From an uncultured Oscillospiraceae bacterium (lineage in GTDB: Bacteria > Bacillota > Clostridia > Oscillospirales > Oscillospiraceae), in the NCBI GenBank assembly GCA_934590505.1, contig CAKTPC010000008.1, forward strand, positions 1 to 34,616: a stretch of DNA of 34,616 bases, in the 5' to 3' direction. Under the pieces are notes generated by a model. It ran no database searches, was not told where the DNA came from, and saw only the letters and a program-made list of their open reading frames with translations. The first letter of the stretch is position 1, and each line of letters begins with the position of its first letter. The position numbers and the translations under genes are program-made. Shown piece by piece: positions 7,884 to 15,731 of this stretch.

Positions 7884-7909
7884 TGAAGCCCGGATAACTC
7901 CGGGCTTCA
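7884..7909. terminator. Hairpin between antiporter and small ORF
   Basis: A 10-bp perfect stem TGAAGCCCGG/CCGGGCTTCA around ATAACT, 30 bases after the antiporter stop. There is no clear T tract on either strand, so termination may be weak or factor-assisted. Confidence 0.6.
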
Positions 7910-7924
7910 TAGCTGTGGTTATAT

Positions 7925-8080
7925 TCAATTTTCAGTGCTTCTGTCAACCGACGGCGATTCTATTGTGCCGTCGATATAGGCTGGGGACTTCGTCTCGGGC
8001 AGCGCGGTCATCCGCGCGCTTTCGTTTATCAGCACCAGCATCCATATACCGGTGAGCATCAGTGAAACAGCTTGCTGCAT
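7925..8080 (-). CDS. Small ORF, 51 residues, single predicted membrane segment
   Basis: An ATG at 8080 is preceded on the minus strand by GGAGG with a 7-base gap and opens 51 codons to a TGA at 7925. The product begins MQQAVSLMLTGIWMLVLINE, a hydrophobic stretch of about 18 residues, followed by a polar tail (SARMTALPETKSPAYIDG and a Ser/Glu-rich end). A short membrane peptide of unknown function is plausible. Support is the ribosome binding site, the hydrophobic-then-polar layout, and its fit between two transcription units. A -10-like TATATA is present near 8131-8136 on the minus strand but no good -35. I do not recognise a family; it could be spurious. Confidence 0.45.
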   Translation of the reverse strand: MQQAVSLMLTGIWMLVLINESARMTALPETKSPAYIDGTIESPSVDRSTEN

Positions 8081-8197
8081 TCATGTACCTCCGCATTCCG
8101 TTTTGGATCTGTCGATCGGCTATATAGACGCGCCATTTGTAAAAAAGTTCCTTTACCGCCCATTGGCCTGATAGTAAATCAATAGTCCACCCATGAC

Positions 8198-8226
8198 TTG
8201 ACTAACCGGCCAATGAGTGGTAAATT
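8198..8226 (+). promoter_or_regulatory. Promoter of tRNA-Leu
   Basis: -35 TTGACT (8198-8203), 17-bp spacer, -10 TAAATT (8221-8226), placing the start only a few bases before the tRNA at 8240. An 8-bp inverted repeat, CATTGGCC (8161-8168) and GGCCAATG (8208-8215), brackets the -35 box; its meaning is unclear. Confidence 0.7.
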
Positions 8227-8239
8227 GTTATATACACCT

Positions 8240-8325
8240 GCCGGTGTGGTGAAATGGTAGACACAAGGGACTTAAAATCCCTCGCTGGCAACAGTATACC
8301 GGTTCGAGTCCGGTCACCGGCACCA
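8240..8325 (+). tRNA. tRNA-Leu (anticodon UAA)
   Basis: An 86-base class II tRNA with encoded CCA. The acceptor stem pairs GCCGGTG with CACCGGC, the anticodon stem AGGGA/TCCCT closes the loop CTTAAAA (anticodon TAA), a long variable arm follows, and the T arm contains GGTTCGAGTCC. It reads UUA (and by wobble UUG) codons. Confidence 0.96.
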
Positions 8326-8332
8326 CTGCGTC

Positions 8333-8397
8333 AAAACAATACCATAAGGTCATCAGCCGCCGCAAGCGGCACCAGATCGACCGATGGCATTGTTTTT
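8333..8397. other. Long imperfect hairpin downstream of tRNA-Leu
   Basis: AAAACAATACCAT (8333-8345) pairs with ATGGCATTGTTTT (8384-8396) with one mismatch; inside are GGTC/GACC and a GCCGC-CGCAA-GCGGC stem-loop. The right arm ends in TTTTT, so it can act as a first terminator or as a 3' processing structure for the tRNA precursor. Confidence 0.6.
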
Positions 8398-8402
8398 CCT
8401 TC

Positions 8403-8442
8403 CCGACTCAAACCCACTTTGTGGGGATTTGAGTCGGTTTTT
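8403..8442 (+). terminator. Intrinsic terminator of the tRNA unit
   Basis: CCGACTCAAACCCAC (8403-8417) pairs, with small bulges, with GTGGGGATTTGAGTCGG (8421-8437), loop TTT, followed by TTTTT. Confidence 0.88.
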
Positions 8443-8607
8443 GTATTCGCTGCTCCTCCTTTCCCACCTCGACCCTGCGAAGAAACCGACAAGACAAATT
8501 GGAACATATGACAAAATTACTTGCCTAGATTTGTCATAACTCACACTTGTTTGACGAAAGAAAAAGTGCTATCCTTTTAACAAAAGAAATGTACTTGTAA
8601 GATTCTT
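8443..8607. promoter_or_regulatory. Non-coding region upstream of the LacI-type gene
   Basis: No gene is seen here. It holds a 9-bp inverted repeat, TATGACAAA (8507-8515) and TTTGTCATA (8530-8538), and a weak promoter-like pair TTGTTT (8548-8553), 16 bp, TATCCT (8570-8575), followed by the LacI-type operator at 8607-8620. Promoter placement is uncertain. Confidence 0.4.
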
Positions 8608-8620
8608 GAAAACGTTTTCA
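8607..8620. promoter_or_regulatory. LacI-family operator O1 (autoregulatory)
   Basis: TGAAAACGTTTTCA is a perfect 14-bp palindrome with the central CG step typical of LacI/CcpA-family operators. It lies 18 bases before the regulator start codon, downstream of any plausible promoter, so bound repressor would block its own gene. Confidence 0.8.
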
Positions 8621-8637
8621 TTACACAAGAGAGGCTT

Positions 8638-9666
8638 ATGGCAAATATACGTGATGTTGCAAAGCTTGCCGGCGTTTCGGTAAGCACTGTATCCCGAGTT
8701 GTGAATGAAACTGCCCCTGTTGACAGAGAAACGAAGCAGCGGGTAGTAAAGGCAATTGAAGAGACCGGATACAAGGCCAATACCTTTGCGCGCGCATTGA
8801 AGAAGGGCAAGACTAATACCATTGCCTTCCTCATTCCGAATATGGAAAACGCGATATACCCCACCTTGGCTATGACCGTTGAAAACGAAGCCCAGAAGCA
8901 TGGGTACTTTGTGCTGTTCTGCAACACTATGGAGAACTGCGAGCGCGAGTCGGAGTATATTGACAAGTTCAAGGGCACGATGGCTGACGGCTTTCTCGTT
9001 TCCACGGGGCTGTGCTGCGGGAAGAATACTGAGCTTCTCCGCATGCGCGATCATGGCTTTCCCATGATGTGCCTTATGAGAGAGATGGACGGTCCGGCAA
9101 ATTCCGTCGTCGCAAAGAACGAAGAGGGCGGATATCTCGGCATGAAATATCTGCTTGAGCGCGGGTTCAGGGACATTGCCATAATCTACGGCCGCTTTGA
9201 TCTTATTCTGTATCAGCAGCGCCTGGCGGGCTGCATCGAAGCCATGAAGGAATATGGCCTGAAGCTTGATGAGAAGATGCTTCTCAAGGGCGTTACGGAC
9301 GGCATGGAGGACGGCGCGAGCTGCCTTCAGCAGTTTTATGATAAATACAAGCGCCTGCCGGAAGCCGTGTTTGCCTTGAGCGACCCGCTGGCTTACAGCG
9401 CGATGATGACGATCAATTCCTTGGGGTATTCTATCCCTAATAACATTTCGCTGCTTGGCTATGATAACGCCGCGTTCTCTGCGAGCTGCCGGCTCAGCTC
9501 CATTGAACAGCCGCTCGAAGCGATGGCGCGGGATGCGACAAAGACACTCATTGACATGATAGAAAAAAGGATACCGCCGCACTGCGATCAGAAGGTTTAC
9601 CCGGTAAGGATTGTTGAGCGTGACTCGGTCGGCTGGAAGGACGGACTTCAGCCGTTGGATATATGA
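8638..9666 (+). CDS. LacI-family transcriptional regulator
   Basis: 342 residues. The LacI helix-turn-helix is at residues 4-23 (IRDVAKLAGVSVSTVSRVVN), followed by the hinge helix (ARALKKGKT) and a periplasmic-binding-protein-like effector domain (NTIAFLIPN about 60 onwards; ISLLGYDNAAFSASCRLSSIEQP near 275-297). LacI regulators of this shape bind sugars, polyols or related small carboxylates. The ATG at 8638 follows GAGAGG at a usual distance. Three matching operators, one before this gene and two before the downstream aroE-like gene, imply that it represses itself and the operon ending at 18186. The ligand is probably the substrate imported by the adjacent TRAP system. Confidence 0.93.
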   Translation: MANIRDVAKLAGVSVSTVSRVVNETAPVDRETKQRVVKAIEETGYKANTFARALKKGKTNTIAFLIPNMENAIYPTLAMTVENEAQKHGYFVLFCNTMENCERESEYIDKFKGTMADGFLVSTGLCCGKNTELLRMRDHGFPMMCLMREMDGPANSVVAKNEEGGYLGMKYLLERGFRDIAIIYGRFDLILYQQRLAGCIEAMKEYGLKLDEKMLLKGVTDGMEDGASCLQQFYDKYKRLPEAVFALSDPLAYSAMMTINSLGYSIPNNISLLGYDNAAFSASCRLSSIEQPLEAMARDATKTLIDMIEKRIPPHCDQKVYPVRIVERDSVGWKDGLQPLDI

Positions 9667-9752
9667 TTGGCGGCATAGCAGGACTGCGCCTGCGCGGCCG
9701 CAAAAAGAAGAGGGCGTGTTAGAGGACAAAAAACTGGCAAGCCCATTTCTTT

Positions 9753-9781
9753 TAGAAAACAAGAAAACGTTTGCATGTTAT
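9753..9781 (+). promoter_or_regulatory. Possible promoter of the aroE-like/TRAP operon
   Basis: -35 TAGAAA (9753-9758), 17-bp spacer, -10 TGTTAT (9776-9781), each 4 of 6 to consensus. Operator O2 lies in the spacer and O3 just after the -10, which is the expected layout for repression. Confidence 0.4.
9763..9774. promoter_or_regulatory. LacI-family operator O2
   Basis: GAAAACGTTTGC, one mismatch to the O1 palindrome. Its centre is exactly 21 bp (two helical turns) from that of O3. Confidence 0.75.
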
Positions 9782-9782
9782 T

Positions 9783-9796
9783 TGAAAACGTTTTCA
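9783..9796. promoter_or_regulatory. LacI-family operator O3
   Basis: TGAAAACGTTTTCA, identical to O1 over all 14 bases, placed 37 bases before the aroE-like start codon. Confidence 0.82.
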
Positions 9797-9832
9797 CATA
9801 ACAAAATGAAACTACTGCGAGGAGGCAGCGGA

Positions 9833-10729
9833 ATGAAGAACTTTATTGTCAATGCAAAGACGGACGTGTATGCGATTTTGGGAGACCCTATTGAACATTC
9901 GATGTCTCCTGTTATCCACAATTCTTCCTTCCGCCGCTGCGGAATGGACAAGGTTTTCCTCGCCGTCAGGTGCGATCCCAATCATGTGGACGAGATGATG
10001 CGCTCGCTCCGCTTCATGGGGCTCAAGGGCTATGTTTTCACCATGCCGCTCAAGGAGCTTGTTTTCAATCACCTTGATGAGATACGCGATGAGGCTGCAC
10101 TTACCGGCGCGATCAACTGCGTGCAGAATGATAACGGAAAACTTATCGGCTATAACACTGACAGCATCGGATTCTGGACCGCCGTCCAGGAACGCAACAC
10201 GGCGCATCGTCCTATCCGCAAGGTTTTTGTTATGGGTATGGGCGGCTTTTCCAAGGCAGCGGTCGCGCAGGCTGCGCTTCAGGGCGTTGAGGAGATCGTC
10301 GTTGCCAACCGCATGGGCAGCAAAACGGTCCCGGGCTTCCGTGCTTTTGTCGAGCGCCTGAAGGAGAAGTGCCCGCAGACAGAGGTCAGGCTTATCGACT
10401 GGGATCCCGAGCTCTGGAAGGCGGAGCTTGCCGACGCGGATCTCGTCGCAAATGCGACGCCGAACGGGCTCAACGGCAAGGGTGATCTTGAGAAGCAGTT
10501 CCCCTATGCCGCCGCGGCTGACGGCTGCATCTTCTTTGACGCTATATATTCCCCGCTCAAAACGGCCTTCCTTGCCGAAGCGGAAAAGTGTGGTCATGCT
10601 ATCGTCAACGGCCTGGACCTGCTGGCGCATCAGGGCGTCTGCTCGTTTAAGATCTGGACGGGCGTTGAGGTGGAGCCTGCGCTGATGCGCGGCGACGCGC
10701 TGGAGTTCATGGAGAACTCCCATAAATAA
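9833..10729 (+). CDS. AroE-family shikimate/quinate dehydrogenase homologue
   Basis: 298 residues from the ATG at 9833, which follows GAGGAGG; longer in-frame starts would run through the operators. The family landmarks are HSMSPVIHN (22-30, substrate-binding Ser23/Ser25), TMPLK (70-74, catalytic Lys74), YNTDSIGF (107-114, Asp110), a Rossmann-type GMGGFSKAA (135-143) and GLDLLAHQG (260-268, Gln267). These enzymes interconvert 3-dehydroshikimate/shikimate or 3-dehydroquinate/quinate. The usual N of the NVTxPxK motif is replaced (VFTMPLK), and the loop is GMGGFS, so specificity and cofactor may differ from biosynthetic AroE. Its place at the head of a repressor-controlled TRAP operon argues for a catabolic, quinate/shikimate-type role. 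Confidence 0.87.
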   Translation: MKNFIVNAKTDVYAILGDPIEHSMSPVIHNSSFRRCGMDKVFLAVRCDPNHVDEMMRSLRFMGLKGYVFTMPLKELVFNHLDEIRDEAALTGAINCVQNDNGKLIGYNTDSIGFWTAVQERNTAHRPIRKVFVMGMGGFSKAAVAQAALQGVEEIVVANRMGSKTVPGFRAFVERLKEKCPQTEVRLIDWDPELWKAELADADLVANATPNGLNGKGDLEKQFPYAAAADGCIFFDAIYSPLKTAFLAEAEKCGHAIVNGLDLLAHQGVCSFKIWTGVEVEPALMRGDALEFMENSHK

Positions 10730-10785
10730 CGGACTTTACAGTAGAAGCTGTGAAGAAATAAAAAACTCTAAAAGGAGACGAAAAA

Positions 10786-11832
10786 ATGAAAAAGTTCCTC
10801 GCAATGGTTCTTGCCCTGTGCATGGTATTCGCTCTGTGCGCATGCGGCGAAAGTGCCCCCGCGCAGCAGGCACCCGCTGCTGACGCTCCTGCAGCCGAGA
10901 ACACCGGCGACGCTGCTGCCGCAGCTCCCGAATATGTTCTGAAGCTCGGCGATGTTCTTGCGGAAGAGCATCCCCACTCCCAGTCCTACCACTGGTTTGC
11001 CGACCGTGTTGCTGAGCTGACCAACGGCGCCGTGCAGGTCGATGTGTACGTCAACTCCGCTCTCGGCAATCAGGCCGACCTTATCGAAGGCCTGCACCTC
11101 GGCACTGTCCAGATCGCAAAGTCCATGACCACCGGCCTGAGCACCTACTGCCCCGAGATCCAGATATTCGACCTTCCCTACATGTTCCAGAGCACCGACC
11201 AGTTCTTCAAGGTCATTGACGGCGAGATCGGTGAGTACTATGCCAAGGACGTCCTCGGCACTCAGGACATGATCGGCATCACTTATTTCTATGCCGGCTC
11301 CCGCAGCATGTACACCAACAAGCCCCTCACCTGCCTCGATGATATCAAGGGCATGAAGATCCGCGTTCCCGAGTCTCCCATATTCATGGGTCTGTGCAAG
11401 GCCTTCGGCTGCGCAGGCACTCCGATGAGCGTCGGTGAGCTCTATACCGCTCTCCAGACCGGAGTTGTCGACGGCGCTGAAAACGCACCTATCTTCTACT
11501 ATTCTCAGAAGCATTACGAAGCAGCTCCCTACCTCACCATGACCGAGCACATCATGACCCCCGATATCGTTGTCATGAGCAAGAGCTATCTTGAGTCTCT
11601 GCCCCAGGAGTACCAGGATGCCATCCTCCAGGCCGGTAAGGAAATGATGCAGTACGAGCGCGACCTGTGGTTTGCACAGGAAGACGCGGCCATTGAGGAC
11701 CTGAAGGCCAACGGCGTTACCATCACCGAAGTTGACAAGACCGAGTGGATCGCTGCTGCACAGCAGGTTTGGACCGACTTCACCGACATCGTCGGTCAGG
11801 ACCGTATTGACGCGATCCAGGCTCTTGCCTGA
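10786..11832 (+). CDS. TRAP transporter solute-binding lipoprotein (DctP family)
   Basis: 348 residues. The signal peptide MKKFLAMVLALCMVFALCAC ends in a lipobox with lipidated Cys20, followed by an Ala/Pro-rich linker. The DctP fold follows (LKLGDVLAEEHPHSQSYHWF, then LGNQADLIEGLHLGTVQIA). The Arg in KGMKIRVPESP (about residue 190) is the conserved TRAP residue that salt-bridges the carboxylate of the ligand, so an organic acid is expected; GVVDGAENAP is the conserved Asn/Asp region. Ribosome binding site AAGGAG. It captures the ligand outside the membrane and passes it to the DctQM pair encoded next. A stable hairpin follows the gene. Confidence 0.92.
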   Translation: MKKFLAMVLALCMVFALCACGESAPAQQAPAADAPAAENTGDAAAAAPEYVLKLGDVLAEEHPHSQSYHWFADRVAELTNGAVQVDVYVNSALGNQADLIEGLHLGTVQIAKSMTTGLSTYCPEIQIFDLPYMFQSTDQFFKVIDGEIGEYYAKDVLGTQDMIGITYFYAGSRSMYTNKPLTCLDDIKGMKIRVPESPIFMGLCKAFGCAGTPMSVGELYTALQTGVVDGAENAPIFYYSQKHYEAAPYLTMTEHIMTPDIVVMSKSYLESLPQEYQDAILQAGKEMMQYERDLWFAQEDAAIEDLKANGVTITEVDKTEWIAAAQQVWTDFTDIVGQDRIDAIQALA

Positions 11833-11869
11833 TGCGGCTGCAATACCCGAAACGAACAAAAGTAAAAAC

Positions 11870-11893
11870 GCACCAGGCAGAAATGCCTGGTGC
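11870..11893 (+). other. Intercistronic hairpin after the SBP gene
   Basis: A 10-bp perfect stem GCACCAGGCA/TGCCTGGTGC closed by a GAAA tetraloop, without a T tract. Such structures commonly protect the binding-protein mRNA and raise its yield relative to the membrane subunits. Confidence 0.7.
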
Positions 11894-11924
11894 GGCGCAA
11901 ATATAATGGGTTCGGAGGCGAAAA

Positions 11925-12413
11925 ATGGAAAAATTTTTTAAAGGGCTGCGCAAGGTTGAGACGGCGCTTGCAGTCGTCGCTATGGTCGCGTTTACGATCG
12001 TTGCCTTCCTTCAGGTTTTCTTCCGTGTGTTCCTGCATGCTCCGCTGGCATGGTCGGAGGAGCTCTGCAAATTCTGCTTTATCTGGTGCATGTATCTCGG
12101 CTCTATTCTGGTATCCGCCGATGAAGAGCATTTCACCGTCGACTTTTTCACCAAGCTGATGCCGTCTGTTGTTCAGGCTGTGCTCAGATATCTTTCCTAT
12201 GCGCTTATCGCTCTCTTCAGCTTTATTCTCATCAAGTACGGCTGGGGCCTTGTTGCTACGAACATGAACCGCATTTCTCCCGCCCTGAGCGTACACATGG
12301 GATATATCTATATGATCTTCCCGCTCAATGGCGTGCTCGTGCTTGTGCATGTGATCGAGCGTATCTATCATGATATTATATCTTCCCGCGGAAGCAAGGA
12401 GGTAACGGAATAA
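11925..12413 (+). CDS. TRAP transporter small membrane subunit (DctQ family)
   Basis: 162 residues with four membrane helices. The DctQ signature is visible: VFFRVFLHAPLAWSEELCKFCFIWCMYLGS (paired aromatic/charged residues around WSEE) followed by the loop SADEEHFTVDFF. The ATG at 11925 has GGAGG 6 bases upstream. It overlaps the following DctM gene by one base (TAATG), so translation is coupled. DctQ pairs with DctM to form the sodium-driven permease. Confidence 0.92.
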   Translation: MEKFFKGLRKVETALAVVAMVAFTIVAFLQVFFRVFLHAPLAWSEELCKFCFIWCMYLGSILVSADEEHFTVDFFTKLMPSVVQAVLRYLSYALIALFSFILIKYGWGLVATNMNRISPALSVHMGYIYMIFPLNGVLVLVHVIERIYHDIISSRGSKEVTE

Positions 12414-13681
12414 TGGCTCAGGTATTTATCCTCTTAGTTATTATGCTGATTCTCGGCGTACCCATAGCCTATGCTATCGGCCTTGCCGCGACATACGGCC
12501 TGCTTTTCGTCGGCCATGTTCCTCTCACCGTCGTTCCGCAGCGCATGTATACCATGCTGGACACCTTCTCTCTGCTGGCCATACCCTTCTTCGTCCTTGC
12601 CGGCAACCTTATGGAGAAGGGCGGCATTTCCAGAAAGCTCATCGCCTTTGCCAATTCGATCGTCGGCCATATCAAGGGCGGCCTCGGCATGGTTGATATT
12701 CTTAGCTGCATGCTCTTCGGCGCGATCTCTGGCTCCGGTGCCGCCGCGAGCGCGGCCATCGGCGGCATATGCATCCCCGAAATGCGCAAGCAGGGCTATG
12801 ACAAGGAGTTTGCCGGCGCTATAACTGCGGTCTCCGGCCCTCTCGGCATAATCATCCCGCCCAGCGTTGTCATGGTCATATACGCGACCACCGCGAACGT
12901 CTCCGTCGGCAGCATGTTCATGGCCGGCTACCTGCCCGGCATCCTCATCGGCCTGCTCATGATGGTCACGGTGTACTTCGTCGCGAAGAAGAAGGGCTAT
13001 CCCGCTGGCAAGCGCGCCACCTTCAAGCAGTTTGTCCACACCACCTTCGATGCGATCTGGGCGATATTCATGATCGTCATCATCATGGGCGGCATATTCT
13101 CCGGGTTCTTCACCGCTACTGAAGCGGCCTGCGTATCCGTTGTGTATGCGCTTCTTGTCGGCTTCTTTATATATAAGGAGCTCAAGACCAAGGACCTCGT
13201 CGGCATCCTTGTTTCCAGCGTCAAGACCTCTGCCGGCATCATGTTCTGCGTTGCCACGACCAATATTCTCGCCTGGCTCATGACCAGCCAGAACGTTGCC
13301 TCCAGCGTTGCCGCCGCCATGAACTCCGCCATCCACGGCAAGGTCCTCATGATGATCGTTATAAACATCATCTATCTGATCCTCGGCACCTTCCTTGACT
13401 CCACCCCGGCTATAATCCTCTCTGTCCCGGTCCTGCTCCCGCTGGCTCAGCAGTTCGGTATCGATCCTGTCCACTTCGGCATCATCACCACCGTCAACCT
13501 TGCCATCGGCATGAGCACTCCTCCCGTCGGCATAACGCTCTTCGTCTCCTCCAAGATAGCGGACACCTCTCTTACCAGCATGGTAAAGCCGATGGTTCCT
13601 CTCTGGGGCATCATGATCGCAGCACTGATGCTGATCACCTTCTATCCACCCATATCGATGCTTCTTGTCAACCTGTTGTGA
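12413..13681 (+). CDS. TRAP transporter large permease (DctM family)
   Basis: 422 residues, about 12 helices. Hallmarks are the TIPFFVLAGNLMEKGG segment near 58-75, the re-entrant-loop motif AISGSGAAASAAIGG (about 103-117), SGPLGIIIPPSVVMVIYA (140-157), and the symmetrical second-half NLAIGMSTPPVGITLFV. These are standard sodium-binding and substrate-path elements of TRAP transporters. It is translationally coupled to dctQ. With the DctP protein it imports a carboxylate at the expense of the Na+ gradient, not ATP. Confidence 0.94.
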   Translation: MAQVFILLVIMLILGVPIAYAIGLAATYGLLFVGHVPLTVVPQRMYTMLDTFSLLAIPFFVLAGNLMEKGGISRKLIAFANSIVGHIKGGLGMVDILSCMLFGAISGSGAAASAAIGGICIPEMRKQGYDKEFAGAITAVSGPLGIIIPPSVVMVIYATTANVSVGSMFMAGYLPGILIGLLMMVTVYFVAKKKGYPAGKRATFKQFVHTTFDAIWAIFMIVIIMGGIFSGFFTATEAACVSVVYALLVGFFIYKELKTKDLVGILVSSVKTSAGIMFCVATTNILAWLMTSQNVASSVAAAMNSAIHGKVLMMIVINIIYLILGTFLDSTPAIILSVPVLLPLAQQFGIDPVHFGIITTVNLAIGMSTPPVGITLFVSSKIADTSLTSMVKPMVPLWGIMIAALMLITFYPPISMLLVNLL

Positions 13682-13708
13682 TCTCTTCTGTTTAAATAGG
13701 AGTAAGCT

Positions 13709-15712
13709 ATGCAAAAGAAAAACCTTAATATCGCCGGGCATCCGGTTACGGTATACAGTGCCAACACCGTCGTCGTCGGCTCCGGCGCTGGAGCCTTCAA
13801 TGCCGCGGACAGCCTATTCGACCTTGGGCAGCGCGATGTGCTCATTGTCACCGAAGGCATAAATATGGGCACCTCCCGCAATACCGGCTCGGACAAGCAG
13901 ACCTACTACAAGCTTTCTATGGCGTCCTCCGCGCCTGACAGCGTTTATGACATGGCAAAGGTGCTTTACGGCGGCCAGTCTGTCCACGGCGATACCGCGC
14001 TTGTCGAGGCGGCGCTCTCCGCGCGCAGCTTTTTTAAGCTCGTGAATCTTGGCGTGCCGTTCCCCAGCGACCGCTTCGGCCAGTATGTCGGCTATCAGAC
14101 CGACCATGACGCGTCCCAGCGCGCGACCTCCTGCGGGCCGCTCACCTCAAAGTACATGACCGAGCACCTTGAGCGCTCCGTCCGCGGCAAAGGCATCCCC
14201 ATTCTTGACAGCTACCGTGTCGTCTCCTTCGTCACTGACGGCGAGGGCGAGGATAAGAAGCTCGTCGGGCTTCTGGCGATAAACCGCCGGGCGGACGATC
14301 ATGCCTCCGCTCTGACGCTTTTTAACTGCACCAATGTGGTCTACGCGGTCGGCGGGCCGAGCGGCCTGTATTATCGCAGCGTGTTCCCTCAGAGCCAGAC
14401 CTGCGGCCACGGCGCGGCGTTCCTCGCCGGGGCGAAGGGCAGCAACGTCGGCGAATGGCAGTACGGCCTTGCCTCCACTCAGTTCCGCTGGAACCTGTCC
14501 GGAACGTATCAGCAGGTCATCCCTCGCTACGTTTCCACCGCGCAGGACGGCAGTGATGAGCGCGAGTTCCTGCAGGAGTATTTTGAGGATCACGGTTCCG
14601 CGCTCACCGCGGAGTTCCTCAAGGGCTATCAGTGGCCCTTTGACCCCCGCAAGACGCAGAAGGGCGGCTCCTCCATCGTCGATATCGCCGTGTATACTGA
14701 GATCAATCTCAAGGGCCGCCGGGTGTTTATGGACTTCAGAAAGAACCCGGAGATCGCCGGGGAGAATGGCAGCTTTGATTTTTCGCTGCTGAGTGACGAA
14801 GCATATAAGTATTTGGAAAATTCCGGAGTCCTGTTCGGCACGCCGATCCAGCGCCTGCGCCGGATGAATGATCCCGCGTATGAGCTGTATCGGAGCCACG
14901 GCATCGACCTTGAAAAAGAGCTGCTTGAGATCGCCGTGTGCGCGCAGCACAATAATGGCGGCCTTCAGGCGGATATGTGGTGGCAGTCGAATCTTAAGCA
15001 TCTCTTCCCCGTCGGCGAGGCCTGCGGCAACTTCGGCGTGTACCGCCCCGGCGGCAGTGCGCTCAACGCCTCGCAGGTCGGCTCGCTCCGTGCCGCGCAG
15101 TATATCTCCGCGCGCGCCGACGAATATCCCATGCAGGCGGAGTTCTTTGAGAAAGCCGCCGCCGGCGCTGTCGATGAGTACTTCGACCTCTGCGCGAAGC
15201 TTGCCGAGCCGGGCGAAAATAAGCGCTCCCCGAAGCAGCTCCGCACTGGCTATCAAAAGGAGATGGACGGCTGCGCCGCCTTCCTGCGCCGCAGGAAGGA
15301 AATAGGCGAGCAGATCGTCCGCTGCCACGGGTATCTTGACAGCTTCACCGCCGATACCTACGCACAGAGCCCGGCCGAGCTTATCGAAGCCTTCATCAAC
15401 CGCGATATACTTGTTACCCAGACCGTCTATCTCACGGCTATGGCGCAGTACATAGACGACGGAGGCCGCGGCCGCGGCTCCTACATGGTCGATGACGGCA
15501 GCATCCGTTATGACAGGTGCAGCACCGAAGGCGTTGTGTCAGAGCTGGATGAGGGCCGCCATGCCGAGTTCGTTCAGGAGGTGCGCTGGAACGGCGGCGA
15601 CGTTGCTGCCGAGATGATCCCGCGCCGTCCGCTGCCCGATGCCGGCGCATGGTTTGAAACGGTCTATAACGATTGTCTGAACGACCGCGTTATAGGCGCG
15701 AAAAGCAGCTGA
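13709..15712 (+). CDS. FAD-dependent oxidoreductase, fumarate reductase/succinate dehydrogenase flavoprotein-like
   Basis: 667 residues, no signal peptide, so cytosolic. An FAD-binding Rossmann motif VVVGSGAGAFNAADSL lies at about 21-36. HNNGG (about 414-418) sits where FrdA-type proteins have HYTMGG, and VGEACGNFGVYRPGGSALNA (about 434-453) corresponds to the GEAA...GANRLGGNSL motif that closes the FAD site. The covalent-FAD His region of FrdA is replaced by MGTSRNTGSDKQ, so FAD is probably non-covalent. Relatives reduce an activated C=C or oxidise the reverse. In this operon a likely job is adding or removing electrons at the ring of the imported acid. AGGAG precedes the ATG. Confidence 0.85.
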   Translation: MQKKNLNIAGHPVTVYSANTVVVGSGAGAFNAADSLFDLGQRDVLIVTEGINMGTSRNTGSDKQTYYKLSMASSAPDSVYDMAKVLYGGQSVHGDTALVEAALSARSFFKLVNLGVPFPSDRFGQYVGYQTDHDASQRATSCGPLTSKYMTEHLERSVRGKGIPILDSYRVVSFVTDGEGEDKKLVGLLAINRRADDHASALTLFNCTNVVYAVGGPSGLYYRSVFPQSQTCGHGAAFLAGAKGSNVGEWQYGLASTQFRWNLSGTYQQVIPRYVSTAQDGSDEREFLQEYFEDHGSALTAEFLKGYQWPFDPRKTQKGGSSIVDIAVYTEINLKGRRVFMDFRKNPEIAGENGSFDFSLLSDEAYKYLENSGVLFGTPIQRLRRMNDPAYELYRSHGIDLEKELLEIAVCAQHNNGGLQADMWWQSNLKHLFPVGEACGNFGVYRPGGSALNASQVGSLRAAQYISARADEYPMQAEFFEKAAAGAVDEYFDLCAKLAEPGENKRSPKQLRTGYQKEMDGCAAFLRRRKEIGEQIVRCHGYLDSFTADTYAQSPAELIEAFINRDILVTQTVYLTAMAQYIDDGGRGRGSYMVDDGSIRYDRCSTEGVVSELDEGRHAEFVQEVRWNGGDVAAEMIPRRPLPDAGAWFETVYNDCLNDRVIGAKSS

Positions 15713-15731
15713 AACGGGAGGGACGGAAAAA

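Noticed and set aside
8254..8511. An 85-codon open frame beginning MVDTRDLKSLAGNSIPVRVRSPAP
   Set aside because: It is the tRNA-Leu gene read as protein; this peptide is a well-known false translation of bacterial tRNA-Leu.
12434..13741. A 435-codon frame on the minus strand
   Set aside because: Shadow of the DctM gene with the same Asp/His/Gly-rich artefact composition.
14147..15328. A 393-codon frame on the minus strand
   Set aside because: Antisense to the FrdA-like flavoprotein, which has clear FAD motifs; no ribosome binding site or family match.
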